NCBI GenBank assembly: GCA_051531935.1 | Contig: JAOPTR010000003.1 | Location: forward strand, 202,101-266,100 | Direction: 5' to 3' | DNA from: OCS116 sp051531935 | GTDB lineage: Bacteria; Pseudomonadota; Alphaproteobacteria; Rhizobiales; OSC116 | Length of the DNA: 64,000 nt | Position numbers and translations under genes: made by a program | The notes under the pieces: model-generated | The model's input: only the letters and a program-made list of their open reading frames with translations | What the model was told of the DNA's origin: nothing | The model's database searches: none | In this document: in pieces, positions 43,635 through 53,932 of the stretch | Position numbering within the stretch: position 1 is the stretch's first letter | How the letters are laid out: every line of letters begins with the position of its first letter

Positions 43635-44656
43635 ATGATTTTTGAGAATATCTCAACAGCTTCTGCACATTCATCTGCCGATACGTCTAGATGAGTTACA
43701 GCTCTAATTTCAGCATCATTTAACGCCACCATTGCCACATTTTTAGCCTTGAGTTTAGCGCAAATTTCCGATGCCTTTTGGCCTGTTTGAGATACATCTA
43801 TAATGATGATATTTGTATGCAAATTATCCAAATTCACCGTGACATTTGCAATATTATTTAACGCGCCACCAAGGTTTTTGGCATTTACATGGTCTTGTTG
43901 CAATTTTTCTACATGATGTTCCAGAGCATATATACCCGCCGATGCGATGATACCCGCCTGACGCATAGCGCCACCTAACCGAGTTTTCCAAACCCATACT
44001 TGCTCAATAAAATCCGTTGAACCCGCAAGCACTGCACCCACTGGGCAACCAAGGCCTTTGGAGAGGTCAAACCAAACACTATCAAAGTCGCGACTATATT
44101 CGGCAGGGCTAACGCCTGTGGCAGCAGAAGCGTTCAGCAATCTCGCGCCATCCATATGCAGTTTCATATTTTGCGATTTGGCATATTGAGTGACAGGGTT
44201 TAGCTGATCCATATTCCATGCAATACCACCACCAAAGTTATGGGTATTCTCAATAACCAACATTTTAGGAATGGTCGAATTTCTGCCCATACGGCGTTTT
44301 GCCACGCATTTTTCAACATCTTCGACACTGAGTATACCCAAAGGCCTGTCGATCGTTTGGCGATTAACTTGCCCTAATGCCAAGCCACCACTCTCCATCA
44401 TCATAATGTGCGAGTTATCTGCTGCAATCACTTCATCACCCATAGAACAATGGGTTAGTGTTGAAACTAAGTTGCACATTATACCAGAAGGTAAAAATAC
44501 AGCGGCTTCCTTACCCATAAGCGAAGCTGATTTTTCACACAATAAATTGACACTTGGGTCGAGCAATTGCTGCTCATCGCCAACTTCTGCCGATGCCATA
44601 AATTTGCGCATTTCGGCGGTGGGTTTTGTTTGTGTATCGCTGTATAAATTAATCAT
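43631..44656 (-). CDS. ltaE: Low-specificity L-threonine aldolase
   Basis: 341 residues from the ATG at 44656, which has AGGAG seven bases upstream. PLP enzyme cleaving threonine and related beta-hydroxy amino acids to glycine and an aldehyde. NLYSDTQTKPTAEMRKFM at the start, ENTHNFGGGIAW, HMDGARLLNA and the PLP lysine in WFDLSKGLGCPVGAVLAG are all present. Cytosolic. Confidence 0.92.
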   Translation of the reverse strand: MINLYSDTQTKPTAEMRKFMASAEVGDEQQLLDPSVNLLCEKSASLMGKEAAVFLPSGIMCNLVSTLTHCSMGDEVIAADNSHIMMMESGGLALGQVNRQTIDRPLGILSVEDVEKCVAKRRMGRNSTIPKMLVIENTHNFGGGIAWNMDQLNPVTQYAKSQNMKLHMDGARLLNASAATGVSPAEYSRDFDSVWFDLSKGLGCPVGAVLAGSTDFIEQVWVWKTRLGGAMRQAGIIASAGIYALEHHVEKLQQDHVNAKNLGGALNNIANVTVNLDNLHTNIIIIDVSQTGQKASEICAKLKAKNVAMVALNDAEIRAVTHLDVSADECAEAVEIFSKII

Positions 44657-44778
44657 TAATTTCTCCTGAACCACATCTTACTTTTGACTTAGTTGGCAAA
44701 TAAGTTACTAATCATTATATACAGTTACAATCAATAACAAATCATATTTTATGTGTGATTTATAAAAACGGATGCGAA

Positions 44779-45963
44779 GTGAAAAAACTTTTAAGCAGCA
44801 TATTAAGCCTAATTATTTTTTTAGCCGTTGGCGCCACTGGCGCAGGGTTTTATGCAAACTCAAAAGCCAAAGAAACTGTCGAGCAAGCCATAGAAACGCT
44901 AAAACTCAACGGTTATGATTTGAGCAGCTATGACCGTTTGGACATCGACTTTTTTAAACAAACCATCCATTTAAAAAATCTAAAAATCGCATCTAGTGAT
45001 CAAATATGGCTTAAACTTCATATTGATGATATTGAACTTAATGGTATTGACCCAATTAGCGATTTGTCTGTAACGCTTAAAAACAGCCAACTTAAAAACA
45101 TTGCCCTCACCTATTATGGGCAAAATTACAAAATAGACAATATCACATTAACTGGCTTAAAAACCGGCTATCAACCGCACTTCGAATATATGCTCGCTGC
45201 CCCACTTATGGAAGATAAGGTTAGAATCTTTCATGAGGAATTGGATTATGAGAGCCTGTCATTTAGCGGTTTCATGTTAACTGATAATTTGGATAATTTG
45301 AGCCGCATTGCAGATGGCAGTTACAGCAAACAACAAATGTTTAACAATTTGCCTAGCCAATGGCGTGCAAATTTAACTGGCTTAGAGGTTAGTCCCGCAC
45401 ATTTACCCCCCGAATTTGCGCAATTATTAGGCGAATACAATCTTAAAGAACTAAACGGAATACTAGACATTAGCTTTGAATATCAACAAGATAACCACAC
45501 GGGATTGTTTGCTATTAACAATTTAAACTTTGGCGGGTTAGCAAATCTTCAGGCCGATATTTTGGCCTCTATGACGGATGAGAAATTTGCCGCCCTGTTT
45601 AATATTGAGAATATGGAAGAAAACCTAAACAGCGTAGCTATAGAGCATGCAGAGCTCAATTATAAGGATGATGGTCTTTACAATTATGTAATTGCGCAAA
45701 TGGCACCTAAGGTAGACTTATCTGAAGCTGCATTGAAATCTCAGTTGTATTTTGGTCTGGCATTGGGTTCGGCTCAAATTATAAATCTTGATAGACGCCA
45801 AGCGCTCGCCAACCCCATTGCTGATTTCATGTCTGCACCAACAGGCTTAAAAATAGAAATTTCTCCTGCCAAACCAGTACGCTTTCAACAATATTTGGAT
45901 ATTTACGATGCTAATATATTGGTGCGCGACCTTAACCCAACAGTTACCTATATTAAAGAATAA
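44779..45963 (+). CDS. Membrane-anchored or exported protein of unknown function
   Basis: 394 residues from a GTG at 44779, chosen because it places KKLLSSILSLIIFLAVGATG as a clean N-terminal signal/anchor and has GGATGCGA before it. Another GTG at 44755 would add eight polar residues. The body is periplasmic, with regular amphipathic strands (FFKQTIHLKNLKIA, LKLHIDDIELNGID, SLSFSGFML) reminiscent of AsmA/DUF945-like beta-rich proteins, but I cannot place it. It is followed 18 bases later by a DUF1905 gene. Confidence 0.65.
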   Translation: MKKLLSSILSLIIFLAVGATGAGFYANSKAKETVEQAIETLKLNGYDLSSYDRLDIDFFKQTIHLKNLKIASSDQIWLKLHIDDIELNGIDPISDLSVTLKNSQLKNIALTYYGQNYKIDNITLTGLKTGYQPHFEYMLAAPLMEDKVRIFHEELDYESLSFSGFMLTDNLDNLSRIADGSYSKQQMFNNLPSQWRANLTGLEVSPAHLPPEFAQLLGEYNLKELNGILDISFEYQQDNHTGLFAINNLNFGGLANLQADILASMTDEKFAALFNIENMEENLNSVAIEHAELNYKDDGLYNYVIAQMAPKVDLSEAALKSQLYFGLALGSAQIINLDRRQALANPIADFMSAPTGLKIEISPAKPVRFQQYLDIYDANILVRDLNPTVTYIKE

Positions 45964-45981
45964 CAGGGCTAGACGCTAAGT

Positions 45982-46284
45982 ATGGAAGACTTGAATTTCA
46001 CATTTACATCCGAACTCTGGCAATATTCTGGCAAAGGCGGATGGTTTTTTGTCACTGTACCTAAAGGCGATTCTGAGCAAATAAAGTTTTTTGCCCATAG
46101 CGCCAAGGTTGGTTTTGGTTCGGTACGTGTAACTGCAAAAATTGCAGATGTGGCTTGGAAAACCTCCTTGTTTCCAGATGCAAAATCGGGCTGTTATTTT
46201 TTACCCGTTAACGCCAAAATCAGAAAACAAGCCAAACTTACCAAAGGCCAAGACATTAAAGTGAATATTGATATTGTAACCTAG
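45982..46284 (+). CDS. DUF1905 family protein
   Basis: 100 residues. FTFTSELWQYSGKGGWFFVTVP, GFGSVRVTAKIADVAWKTSL and SGCYFLPVNAKIRKQAKL match DUF1905, a small beta-barrel-like cytosolic domain of unknown function. The family is usually a stand-alone protein, as here. Likely cotranscribed with the upstream exported-protein gene. Confidence 0.88.
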   Translation: MEDLNFTFTSELWQYSGKGGWFFVTVPKGDSEQIKFFAHSAKVGFGSVRVTAKIADVAWKTSLFPDAKSGCYFLPVNAKIRKQAKLTKGQDIKVNIDIVT

Positions 46285-46294
46285 GCAAGCAAGA

Positions 46295-46320
46295 GCCCCA
46301 TACAAACCAATGTATGAGGC
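46295..46320. terminator. Hairpin between DUF1905 gene and aspS
   Basis: GCCCCATACA pairs with TGTATGAGGC (nine of ten pairs, one C-A mismatch) around the loop AACCAA at 46295-46320. T runs on both sides are short (TTTT at 46325-46328 on the plus strand). Possible bidirectional terminator between convergent genes. Confidence 0.45.
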
Positions 46321-46342
46321 CAAATTTTGCATCGCTAAAAGC

Positions 46343-48157
46343 TTAATCTTCTTTTTTAGCTTCTTTTTTAATTTCTGGCATCACGCTGCGAATGTGCAAC
46401 TCACGCAATTGTTTAGGTGATACATTTGCAGGTGCGCCCATAAGCAGATCTTCAGCTTGTTGGTTCATCGCAAACATAGTCACTTCACGTAGGTTTTCTT
46501 CGCCACAAAGCAGCATAACAATACGGTCAATACCTGGTGCAATGCCACCATGCGGAGGCGCGCCATATTCAAACGCACGTATCATGCCGCCAAAGTTTTC
46601 ATCAACAAAGGCTTTATCATAACCCACCAAACCAAAAGCTTTATACATCACTTCTGGTTTATGGTTACGCACAGCGCCCGATGACAATTCAAAACCGTTA
46701 CATACGATGTCATATTGGTAACCCAAAACATCCAATGGGTCTTGAGTTTCAAGAGCTTCCATACCACCTTGTGGCATAGTGAACGGGTTATGGCAGAAGT
46801 CTAATTTATTTTCAACTTCATCAAATTCATACATTGGGAAATCAACAATCCAGCAAAGCTTAAACTCATTCGGATCAATCAATTCTAGCAATTCACCCAA
46901 GCGAGAACGCGCAGCGCCCGCTAATGTAGCAGCACTGTTGGTTTTACCAGCCGCGAAGAATAATGCATCGCCACCTTTAAGGCCAGCTTTAGCCACCATT
47001 CTAGCTTGCACTTCAGCAGGGATAAATTTAGCAATTGGGCCACGGCCAACAACTTCGCCATCAATTTCATCAAAAATAATGTAACCAAGGCCAGCAGCGC
47101 CCATGTCTTTACGCGCCCAATCATTCATCTTATCGAAGAATGAACGAGATTTTGAAGCCGCACCAGGTGCAGGGATGGCACGCACAGCGCCACCAGATTC
47201 AACAATACCTTTAAACGCTTTAAAGCTAACGCTTTCATCGCCAAATTCTTCGGTCACATCTACAATTTCAATCGGAATACGTAAATCTGGTTTATCTGAA
47301 CCATATTTAAGCATTGATTCTGCATAAGGAATGCGTGGGAAAACTTGCGTAACTTTTTTACCTTCGCCAAATTCTTCAAAAATACCGCGTAAAACAGGTT
47401 CAACTGTTTGGAAAATATCCTCCTGAGTTACAAAGCTCATTTCAATATCAAGCTGGTAGAATTCTAACGAACGATCAGCACGTAAATCTTCATCACGGAA
47501 ACAAGGTGCAATTTGGAAATAACGGTCAAAACCAGCAACCATTGCCAACTGTTTAAACTGTTGTGGTGCTTGCGGTAGCGCATAGAATTTACCAGGATGT
47601 TGGCGCGATGGCACCAAGAAGTCGCGGGCGCCTTCTGGGCTAGAGGCTGTCAAAATTGGTGTTTGATATTCGGTAAAACCATCTTGAATCATACGATTAC
47701 GTAAAGATGCAATAATTTTTGAACGCTTAACAATGTTACCATGGATACGTTCACGGCGTAAATCTAGGAAACGATATTTAAGGCGGGTGTCTTCTGGGTA
47801 TTCCAAATCACCAAATACTGGCAATGCCAATTCTTTAGCTTCTGATTGAATTTCTAAACCAGTGATGCCAATTTCAATTTCGCCTGTGTCCATTTTAGGG
47901 TTAATAGCAGCGCCTTCACGCTCGATCACAGTACCCGTAACGGTGATCACCCATTCAGAACGGATGGTTTCGGCCAAAGCAAAAAATTCAGAATCTGGAT
48001 TAACCACCACTTGTGTGATGCCATAATGATCGCGAAGGTCGATAAATAAAAGGCCACCATGGTCTCTAATGCGATTTGCCCAACCTGATATTTTAATGGT
48101 TTCGCCTGCGTGTGATTTGCGTAATTCGCCACATGTGTGAGTGCGGTATCTATGCAT
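46343..48157 (-). CDS. aspS: Aspartyl-tRNA synthetase
   Basis: 604 residues. N-terminal OB anticodon domain (KISGWANRIRDHGGLLFIDL), class IIb core with motif 2 FRDEDLRADRSLEFYQLD (about 219), the bacterial GAD insertion (about 285-415) and motif 3 GAPPHGGIAPGIDRIVMLL near the end. Bacterial-type enzyme. In alphaproteobacteria it is often non-discriminating and works with GatCAB, which cannot be decided from sequence here. The C terminus is Lys/Glu-rich. Confidence 0.97.
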   Translation of the reverse strand: MHRYRTHTCGELRKSHAGETIKISGWANRIRDHGGLLFIDLRDHYGITQVVVNPDSEFFALAETIRSEWVITVTGTVIEREGAAINPKMDTGEIEIGITGLEIQSEAKELALPVFGDLEYPEDTRLKYRFLDLRRERIHGNIVKRSKIIASLRNRMIQDGFTEYQTPILTASSPEGARDFLVPSRQHPGKFYALPQAPQQFKQLAMVAGFDRYFQIAPCFRDEDLRADRSLEFYQLDIEMSFVTQEDIFQTVEPVLRGIFEEFGEGKKVTQVFPRIPYAESMLKYGSDKPDLRIPIEIVDVTEEFGDESVSFKAFKGIVESGGAVRAIPAPGAASKSRSFFDKMNDWARKDMGAAGLGYIIFDEIDGEVVGRGPIAKFIPAEVQARMVAKAGLKGGDALFFAAGKTNSAATLAGAARSRLGELLELIDPNEFKLCWIVDFPMYEFDEVENKLDFCHNPFTMPQGGMEALETQDPLDVLGYQYDIVCNGFELSSGAVRNHKPEVMYKAFGLVGYDKAFVDENFGGMIRAFEYGAPPHGGIAPGIDRIVMLLCGEENLREVTMFAMNQQAEDLLMGAPANVSPKQLRELHIRSVMPEIKKEAKKED

Positions 48158-48390
48158 GATTTCATCCGATTCAATTTAATTTAGCTGACTTATATATACA
48201 ACTGGGCAAATTGTTAAGTGCCAGAGGCCAAAAAACTATCAAAACGGCTAAATGATTGACAGTTTTCACAGCATTAACCATCACAAACACCAATTTTAGC
48301 TTATTTATCACCAATGCCTAGATTTTATTGGCTAATTGGTTGGTAAAAATCTAAACTGCAACGAGAATTTAGAAATATATCGAGACATTT

Positions 48391-49539
48391 ATGAATATTA
48401 TTACAGACACCCAAGCCCTCACTGACTTTTGCAATAAAATTTCAGGAGAACCGTACGTCACGGTTGATACCGAATTTTTACGCGAAAAGACTTATTGGTC
48501 TAAGCTTTGTTTGGTGCAAGTGGCATCTGACAACCATGAAGCTATTATTGACCCATTGGCCGATGGTATATCTCTGGATCCGCTGATTGAAATATTATTC
48601 AATGAAAACATTTTAAAAGTTTTTCATGCCGCTCGACAAGATTTAGAAATTTTCTTTAACATTACGGGCAAAGTACCAACACCAATTTTTGATACACAAG
48701 TTGCTGGCATGGTAGCTGGGTTTGGCGAAAGTGTTGGTTATGAACGCCTAGTGCGCGATATTATGAATGTGCAAATTGATAAAACTTCTCGTTTTACCGA
48801 TTGGAGCAAGCGCCCACTTACCAATAAACAGCTTAAATACGCACTAACCGACGTTACCTTTTTACGCGATATTTACAAACATTTGGTCGAAATTCTCAAC
48901 GAAAACGGCCGCGCTCATTGGTTAACCCAAGAAATGCAAATTCTTGAAAGCGCCTCTACCTATGAACTAAAGCCTGAAAATGTGTGGCGCCGTATTAAAA
49001 TGCGCAACATCAAAAAACAACATTTGGGTGCGATTATGAAGCTTGCCGAGTGGCGTGAAAATGAAGCGCGCGCAAAAAATGTACCGCGTAACCGTATTAT
49101 CAAAGATGAAGCGATTCTCGAAATTGCCATGCAACAACCTAAAAACCTGCAAGCACTGGGCGATTTAAGATCTATCCCTAATGGATATGCCCGCTCCGAA
49201 AAAGCTAAAAACATGTTTGCACAATATCAAATTGGCCGCAAAATACCTGAAGAAGAATTGCCCGAATTATCAAGCGGCAAACCAAAGCAAAAAGCCGATA
49301 GTGGTATTTTGGAAATGATGAAAGTCGTTTTACGTTTGGTTTGCGAAAAAGAAAATGTGGCTGCCAAACTTATCGCCAATAGTGCCGATTTAGAAAAAAT
49401 TGCACTTGATGATAATGCAGATGTAGCTGCCTTATCTGGTTGGAGACGTGAAACTTTTGGCGAAGTTGCACTTAGCGTTAAAAACGGCAAATCGGCTCTG
49501 CGCATACAAGATGGTGTTGTTGAGATTTTCAAACTCTAA
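48391..49539 (+). CDS. rnd: Ribonuclease D
   Basis: 382 residues. 3'-5' exonuclease for tRNA and structured RNA ends. DEDD motifs: VDTEFLREKTYW (about 25), HAARQDLEIFF (about 75) and YALTDVTFL (about 152). The HRDC domain follows (about 210-290). Divergent from aspS, with a 233-base intergenic region in which I see no gene. Confidence 0.94.
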   Translation: MNIITDTQALTDFCNKISGEPYVTVDTEFLREKTYWSKLCLVQVASDNHEAIIDPLADGISLDPLIEILFNENILKVFHAARQDLEIFFNITGKVPTPIFDTQVAGMVAGFGESVGYERLVRDIMNVQIDKTSRFTDWSKRPLTNKQLKYALTDVTFLRDIYKHLVEILNENGRAHWLTQEMQILESASTYELKPENVWRRIKMRNIKKQHLGAIMKLAEWRENEARAKNVPRNRIIKDEAILEIAMQQPKNLQALGDLRSIPNGYARSEKAKNMFAQYQIGRKIPEEELPELSSGKPKQKADSGILEMMKVVLRLVCEKENVAAKLIANSADLEKIALDDNADVAALSGWRRETFGEVALSVKNGKSALRIQDGVVEIFKL

Positions 49540-49575
49540 CAGCAAACCATAACACCCTAAGAACCAAGTGATTAC

Positions 49576-50271
49576 ATGAAATTTAAATTGTTTACCGAGC
49601 AAAAACCTCGCGTGTTTTCGCCTTTAGTCGGCGATGCTGAACATGTTAAGCGCGAGTGCGGTAGTTGCAAAATTCCTATGCAAGCCATGCACCGAAACGA
49701 AGAGAAAAGCAGCCTACCTTGGCGCGAACGCGGCATTGATTATAAGTGCGAGAATTGCGATAAAGTGAATTTTGTCGCAAACTCAAACAGCGTGAGTATA
49801 GCTGTTGGCATTGCCATTGTCATTTTTACATTCATCGGTATTTTACTAGCTAACGGCTTGTTACAATATGTGGTTTACAGTCTGCAAACTTCCATCGTTT
49901 CGGTTATCATCAGCCTCATCGCAATCGCGGCTGTTGTAATTGGTGGCCAATATGCTTGGGTTCGTGTAAAGCGCGGTGCTGAGCTTATTGAGGGGCGCTT
50001 TAAGCATCCGTCAGTAAACCGAAAACCAGGCATAAACCTCATTAACCTAAGCCTCACTGTAGGGCTATTGCCATGGCTTATTGTCATTTCATTTGGCTAC
50101 CTTAACAACAGCTACCACTTGTTGGAAGGCGCCGCTATCTGGTTTATATTACCAATCACTCTGATACCTATTTTCATGGGTCGTATGCTTGGTTCCACAA
50201 AAATGAACATATTACTTGCTACGTTATTTTGGCTGTTCGTGGGTTCATTTATCGTTTGGTTGGCTTACTAA
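49576..50271 (+). CDS. Zinc-ribbon membrane protein of unknown function
   Basis: 231 residues. An N-terminal cytoplasmic segment contains two CxxC pairs, CGSCKIPM (about 30) and CENCDKVNF (about 60), forming a likely rubredoxin-like zinc ribbon. Six hydrophobic spans follow between about 75 and 231. The start is ATG at 49576. No characterised family recognised. It lies 36 bases after rnd and converges on ppx with a 3-base gap. Confidence 0.65.
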   Translation: MKFKLFTEQKPRVFSPLVGDAEHVKRECGSCKIPMQAMHRNEEKSSLPWRERGIDYKCENCDKVNFVANSNSVSIAVGIAIVIFTFIGILLANGLLQYVVYSLQTSIVSVIISLIAIAAVVIGGQYAWVRVKRGAELIEGRFKHPSVNRKPGINLINLSLTVGLLPWLIVISFGYLNNSYHLLEGAAIWFILPITLIPIFMGRMLGSTKMNILLATLFWLFVGSFIVWLAY

Positions 50272-50274
50272 AAA

Positions 50275-51804
50275 TTATTTAATTTCGACTTTATGCTCTA
50301 AGCCCATTTCAGCAGCTAGTTTTCTAAGCCTATTATCAAGCCTTGTGCCGCGCAAATCTGCCAAATCTTTAGGCATCTTTAAAATAATTTCGCCGTTCTC
50401 GACATATAATTTAACCCTTGGCAACAAGCCTTCACGTACTGCCGATATGGCGTAAGCAACGCGAATTAGCAAACCCAATACGCGTGCGCGCACTAAATCT
50501 TGCGGCTTGATGAGTTGGCGTAAACCTTGCGTATCGGCACTCTCGTTCACACCTTCATGGCGGTAGTAAACTGTATAGGCGATAAATGCCCGCCCTGCGT
50601 GCGAAATAGCCACAAGTGTGGCATTAGATATAATCCCAAGGCTTTGCAAACCACGTACATCAGGATGTGCGCGCCAACTAATGTCATCCAAATAGCAAAC
50701 TGCTTGGCGAAGGCGGTTTTCTTCATTACTCTCAGATAATTCTGAACCAAAAATTTGTGATGTAAATTCAATTAGTTCTTCGGCATGCTTGGTAGAGCGG
50801 CCAACATTTTGTGAATATAATTTACTAGCCGAAAGCAACGGGTCTTTTTTCTTTTCAGCCTTTTCAAGCCTATCATACAAAACACCTTCACGCACACCAC
50901 AGGCCGAAACCACCATTTTATAGGGTTGTGCGCGGGCAAGTAATGCTTCTAAAACCAACGCGCCAAACGGCAAGATTTGCAAACGCGATTTTGAAATTCC
51001 GTACTGATGTTTGCTGATAATGTCAAAATTCATTTGACTTACAAAATTGGCAAATCCCTGAGCAACTTGCCACTCTATTCTGTAACCCTGCAAAATATGT
51101 AATGGATAACCCGTTTGGTGCATGTGCAATTTGGCTAACGCACGCCAAGTGCCACCAACCGCATAAAAACTTAAACCGTTAATGCTCGACCAAAAATCCA
51201 CTTTATTAAGCTCGGTCTCAATAATATCACGTGCAACTTTTAAGTCGCCACCTGAGGCTTCGAGCAATCGCAAAGCACCCAATGGCAAGGTAATGCCATT
51301 TTCGTCAACTTTATTATTGGTAACAGACACCAATTCCAAACTACCACCACCAAGATCGCCCACCAAACCGTTAGCTTTTCTATGGCCCGAAAACACACCC
51401 AAAGCCGCCATCTTGGCTTCATCTCTACCAGACAATACGTTAAGTTTATGGTTCAAAATAAGCTCGGCCTGCTCAATAAAATCAGCGCCGTTTGAGGCTT
51501 CTCTCACAGCAGCAGTCGCAATAACATGCAGTTTGGCAACCGCCATATTATCAATCAGAATTTTAAACCGCTTTAACAAATCTAGAGCTTGGTTTAAATT
51601 GTCCTCATTAAGCCTACCGGTTTCGGCCAATCCATGTCCCAATCGGCAGGTGTTTTTCTCATTATATATAGGCGCAGGAGAGCGATACTCACCCTCATAA
51701 ACCACAAGGCGCACTGTATTAGAGCCAATATCAATCACCGCGATGGGAGGGCGATTGCCAACAAATTTCGCGAGTTTATCATTTTGCAGTGAATTCATAT
51801 TCAT
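50275..51804 (-). CDS. ppx: Exopolyphosphatase (Ppx/GppA family)
   Basis: 509 residues. ASKHA phosphatase fold with AVIDIGSNTVRLVVYEG (phosphate 1) and GLVGDLGGGSLELVSV (phosphate 2), then a C-terminal HD-like helical domain from about 300. Degrades polyphosphate from the end and may also hydrolyse pppGpp. The start codon overlaps the ppk stop by four bases (ATGA), so synthesis and degradation genes are translationally coupled. Confidence 0.93.
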   Translation of the reverse strand: MNMNSLQNDKLAKFVGNRPPIAVIDIGSNTVRLVVYEGEYRSPAPIYNEKNTCRLGHGLAETGRLNEDNLNQALDLLKRFKILIDNMAVAKLHVIATAAVREASNGADFIEQAELILNHKLNVLSGRDEAKMAALGVFSGHRKANGLVGDLGGGSLELVSVTNNKVDENGITLPLGALRLLEASGGDLKVARDIIETELNKVDFWSSINGLSFYAVGGTWRALAKLHMHQTGYPLHILQGYRIEWQVAQGFANFVSQMNFDIISKHQYGISKSRLQILPFGALVLEALLARAQPYKMVVSACGVREGVLYDRLEKAEKKKDPLLSASKLYSQNVGRSTKHAEELIEFTSQIFGSELSESNEENRLRQAVCYLDDISWRAHPDVRGLQSLGIISNATLVAISHAGRAFIAYTVYYRHEGVNESADTQGLRQLIKPQDLVRARVLGLLIRVAYAISAVREGLLPRVKLYVENGEIILKMPKDLADLRGTRLDNRLRKLAAEMGLEHKVEIK

Positions 51805-53924
51805 TCACCCATATTTAATTGATTGTTAGTTTTTTCGGTCGAATTTTCTGGCTGAATTTTTGCGGGTTTCTGCATAAAATACTCATGTATATTAAAGGCT
51901 TCTTCATTTTCTTTTACACTGATTTTAGATGCCGTTCCATCGCTATTTATCTGCCATGACTGCATATTATCTTTATAGTTAAACGCAAGAACTTGCTCAA
52001 GAATATAGTGATGATCAGCTTCATTTTCAATCGGCACACAAATTTCAACACGCCTATAAAGATTGCGCGGCATTAAATCGGCAGATGCAATATATAGATT
52101 GGCATTTTTGTTGGGCAACTCTGCGCCATTGCCAAAGGCGTAAATGCGGCTATGTTCCAAAAAGCGCCCCACAATAGATTTTACACTTATATTTTCACTC
52201 AATCCTTCAACACCTGGGCGCAAACAACAAATCCCACGGACAATAAGTTCAATTTTCACCCCTGCTTGGCTGGCTTTGTACAATTCGTCAATAATGGCGC
52301 CATCAACAAGGCTGTTCATTTTAAACCAAATGTGGCCTTTTTTACCTTGTTTAACATTGTCTATTTCTTGGTGAATATGCTCAACCAATTTATTAAATAT
52401 TCCAAACGGCGAAACCGCAATTTTTCGTAAATTTTCAGGTTTGGCGTAGCCAGTGATATAGTTAAAAATATCAATCGCATCTTTTGCTAAATCTTTATCG
52501 CAAGTGAATAACGAAAGGTCAGTGTAAATTCGTGCCGTAAAAGGGTTATAATTTCCCGTTGCAATGTGCAAATAATGTTTTAGACCCGATTTTTCTTTGC
52601 GCATTACCAAGCATAATTTGGCGTGGGTTTTTAATTTCGTAAAGCCGTAGACAACTTGAACACCCGCCCGCTCCAAATCTCGCGCCCACTGAATGTTTGC
52701 TTTCTCGTCAAACCGTGCTTTTAGCTCTACCAAAGCCGTAACATTTTTACCATTTTCAGCCGCAGTGATAAGCGCCTGAACAATTTTAGATTTCTTATTA
52801 GTCCGGTACAAAGTTTGTTTAATCGCAATGACATCTGGGTCATTAGCCGCTTGGCATAGAAAATCCACAACCACATCATAAGTCTCGTATGGGTGATGAA
52901 CAATCAAATCCTTCTGTCGAATGGCTTTGAAAAAATTACCACCAAATTCGCGTACACGTTCGGGCACACGTGGTGTATAGCTTTTAAATTGCAAATCTGG
53001 TCGTTGTTCAACAATCAGTTCACTTAATTGGTTCATGCCAAAAAACCCATTATAACTATGCACTTGGTCGGGTTTTACATCAAATTCCTTAATCACCAAA
53101 TCACGTAAGCTATCGGTCATTTTATCCTCTAGCTCCAAACGGATCACCGAACCACGGCGGCGGCGTTTCAACGCAGATTCAAAAAACCTCACCAAATCTT
53201 CAGATTCCTCTTCAATTTCAATTTCACTATCGCGAATAATTCGAAATAGTCCTTGATTAGTGAATTTAAAATTGGGGAAAATAGTTTCTAAAAATAGATC
53301 GATCACTGCTTCAACAGCAATAAATTTTAGCTCACCTTCTTTATTTTCTGGCAGTTGCACAAACCTATTTATTTTATGCGGAATGGGAATAATCGCATGG
53401 GTGATTTCATCATCCCCCGTTTTGGAGAATTCTAAGGCCAAATTAAACCCCAGATTTCTGATAAACGGAAAAGGATGTGCTGGGTCAATTGCAAGTGGTG
53501 TTAAAATAGGGAATATTTCCTCAGTGAAATATTCTTCTAACCAGTCTAATTCAGTTTTATTCAGCTCTGTCCCATCAGTTACAAGCAAGCCATTTTCAGC
53601 CATTTCGGTTTTTAAATTACTGTAAATTTCATGCTGTTTGTTGACTAATATATGCGATAAATCCAAAACACTTTTTAGCTGTTGTTTGGGTGTTTTACCT
53701 TCTTGGCTTAACTCTTTAATTTCAGTTCGAATAAGCCCATAAAGCCCCGCAATGCGCACCATGTAAAATTCATCAAGATTAGATGCCGAGATAGACAAAA
53801 ACCGCAGTTTTTCTAACAATGGGTGAAGGTCATTTTCGGCCTCCTCCAACACGCGTAGATTAAACCGTAACCATGATGACTCGCGATTGTAAAAGCGATC
53901 GGGTGAATTATTTATATTTTCCAT
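51801..53924 (-). CDS. ppk: Polyphosphate kinase 1
   Basis: 707 residues. Reversibly builds polyphosphate from ATP. N-terminal domain with NRESSWLRFNLRVLEEA, then the phospholipase-D-like catalytic domains. The autophosphorylated His is in GFTKLKTHAKLCLV (about 431) and the second catalytic His in LEHSRIYAFGNG (about 588). GNYNPFTARIYTDLSLFT is also diagnostic. Follows hdaA by eight bases. Confidence 0.96.
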   Translation of the reverse strand: MENINNSPDRFYNRESSWLRFNLRVLEEAENDLHPLLEKLRFLSISASNLDEFYMVRIAGLYGLIRTEIKELSQEGKTPKQQLKSVLDLSHILVNKQHEIYSNLKTEMAENGLLVTDGTELNKTELDWLEEYFTEEIFPILTPLAIDPAHPFPFIRNLGFNLALEFSKTGDDEITHAIIPIPHKINRFVQLPENKEGELKFIAVEAVIDLFLETIFPNFKFTNQGLFRIIRDSEIEIEEESEDLVRFFESALKRRRRGSVIRLELEDKMTDSLRDLVIKEFDVKPDQVHSYNGFFGMNQLSELIVEQRPDLQFKSYTPRVPERVREFGGNFFKAIRQKDLIVHHPYETYDVVVDFLCQAANDPDVIAIKQTLYRTNKKSKIVQALITAAENGKNVTALVELKARFDEKANIQWARDLERAGVQVVYGFTKLKTHAKLCLVMRKEKSGLKHYLHIATGNYNPFTARIYTDLSLFTCDKDLAKDAIDIFNYITGYAKPENLRKIAVSPFGIFNKLVEHIHQEIDNVKQGKKGHIWFKMNSLVDGAIIDELYKASQAGVKIELIVRGICCLRPGVEGLSENISVKSIVGRFLEHSRIYAFGNGAELPNKNANLYIASADLMPRNLYRRVEICVPIENEADHHYILEQVLAFNYKDNMQSWQINSDGTASKISVKENEEAFNIHEYFMQKPAKIQPENSTEKTNNQLNMGE

Positions 53925-53932
53925 AATTTGCT

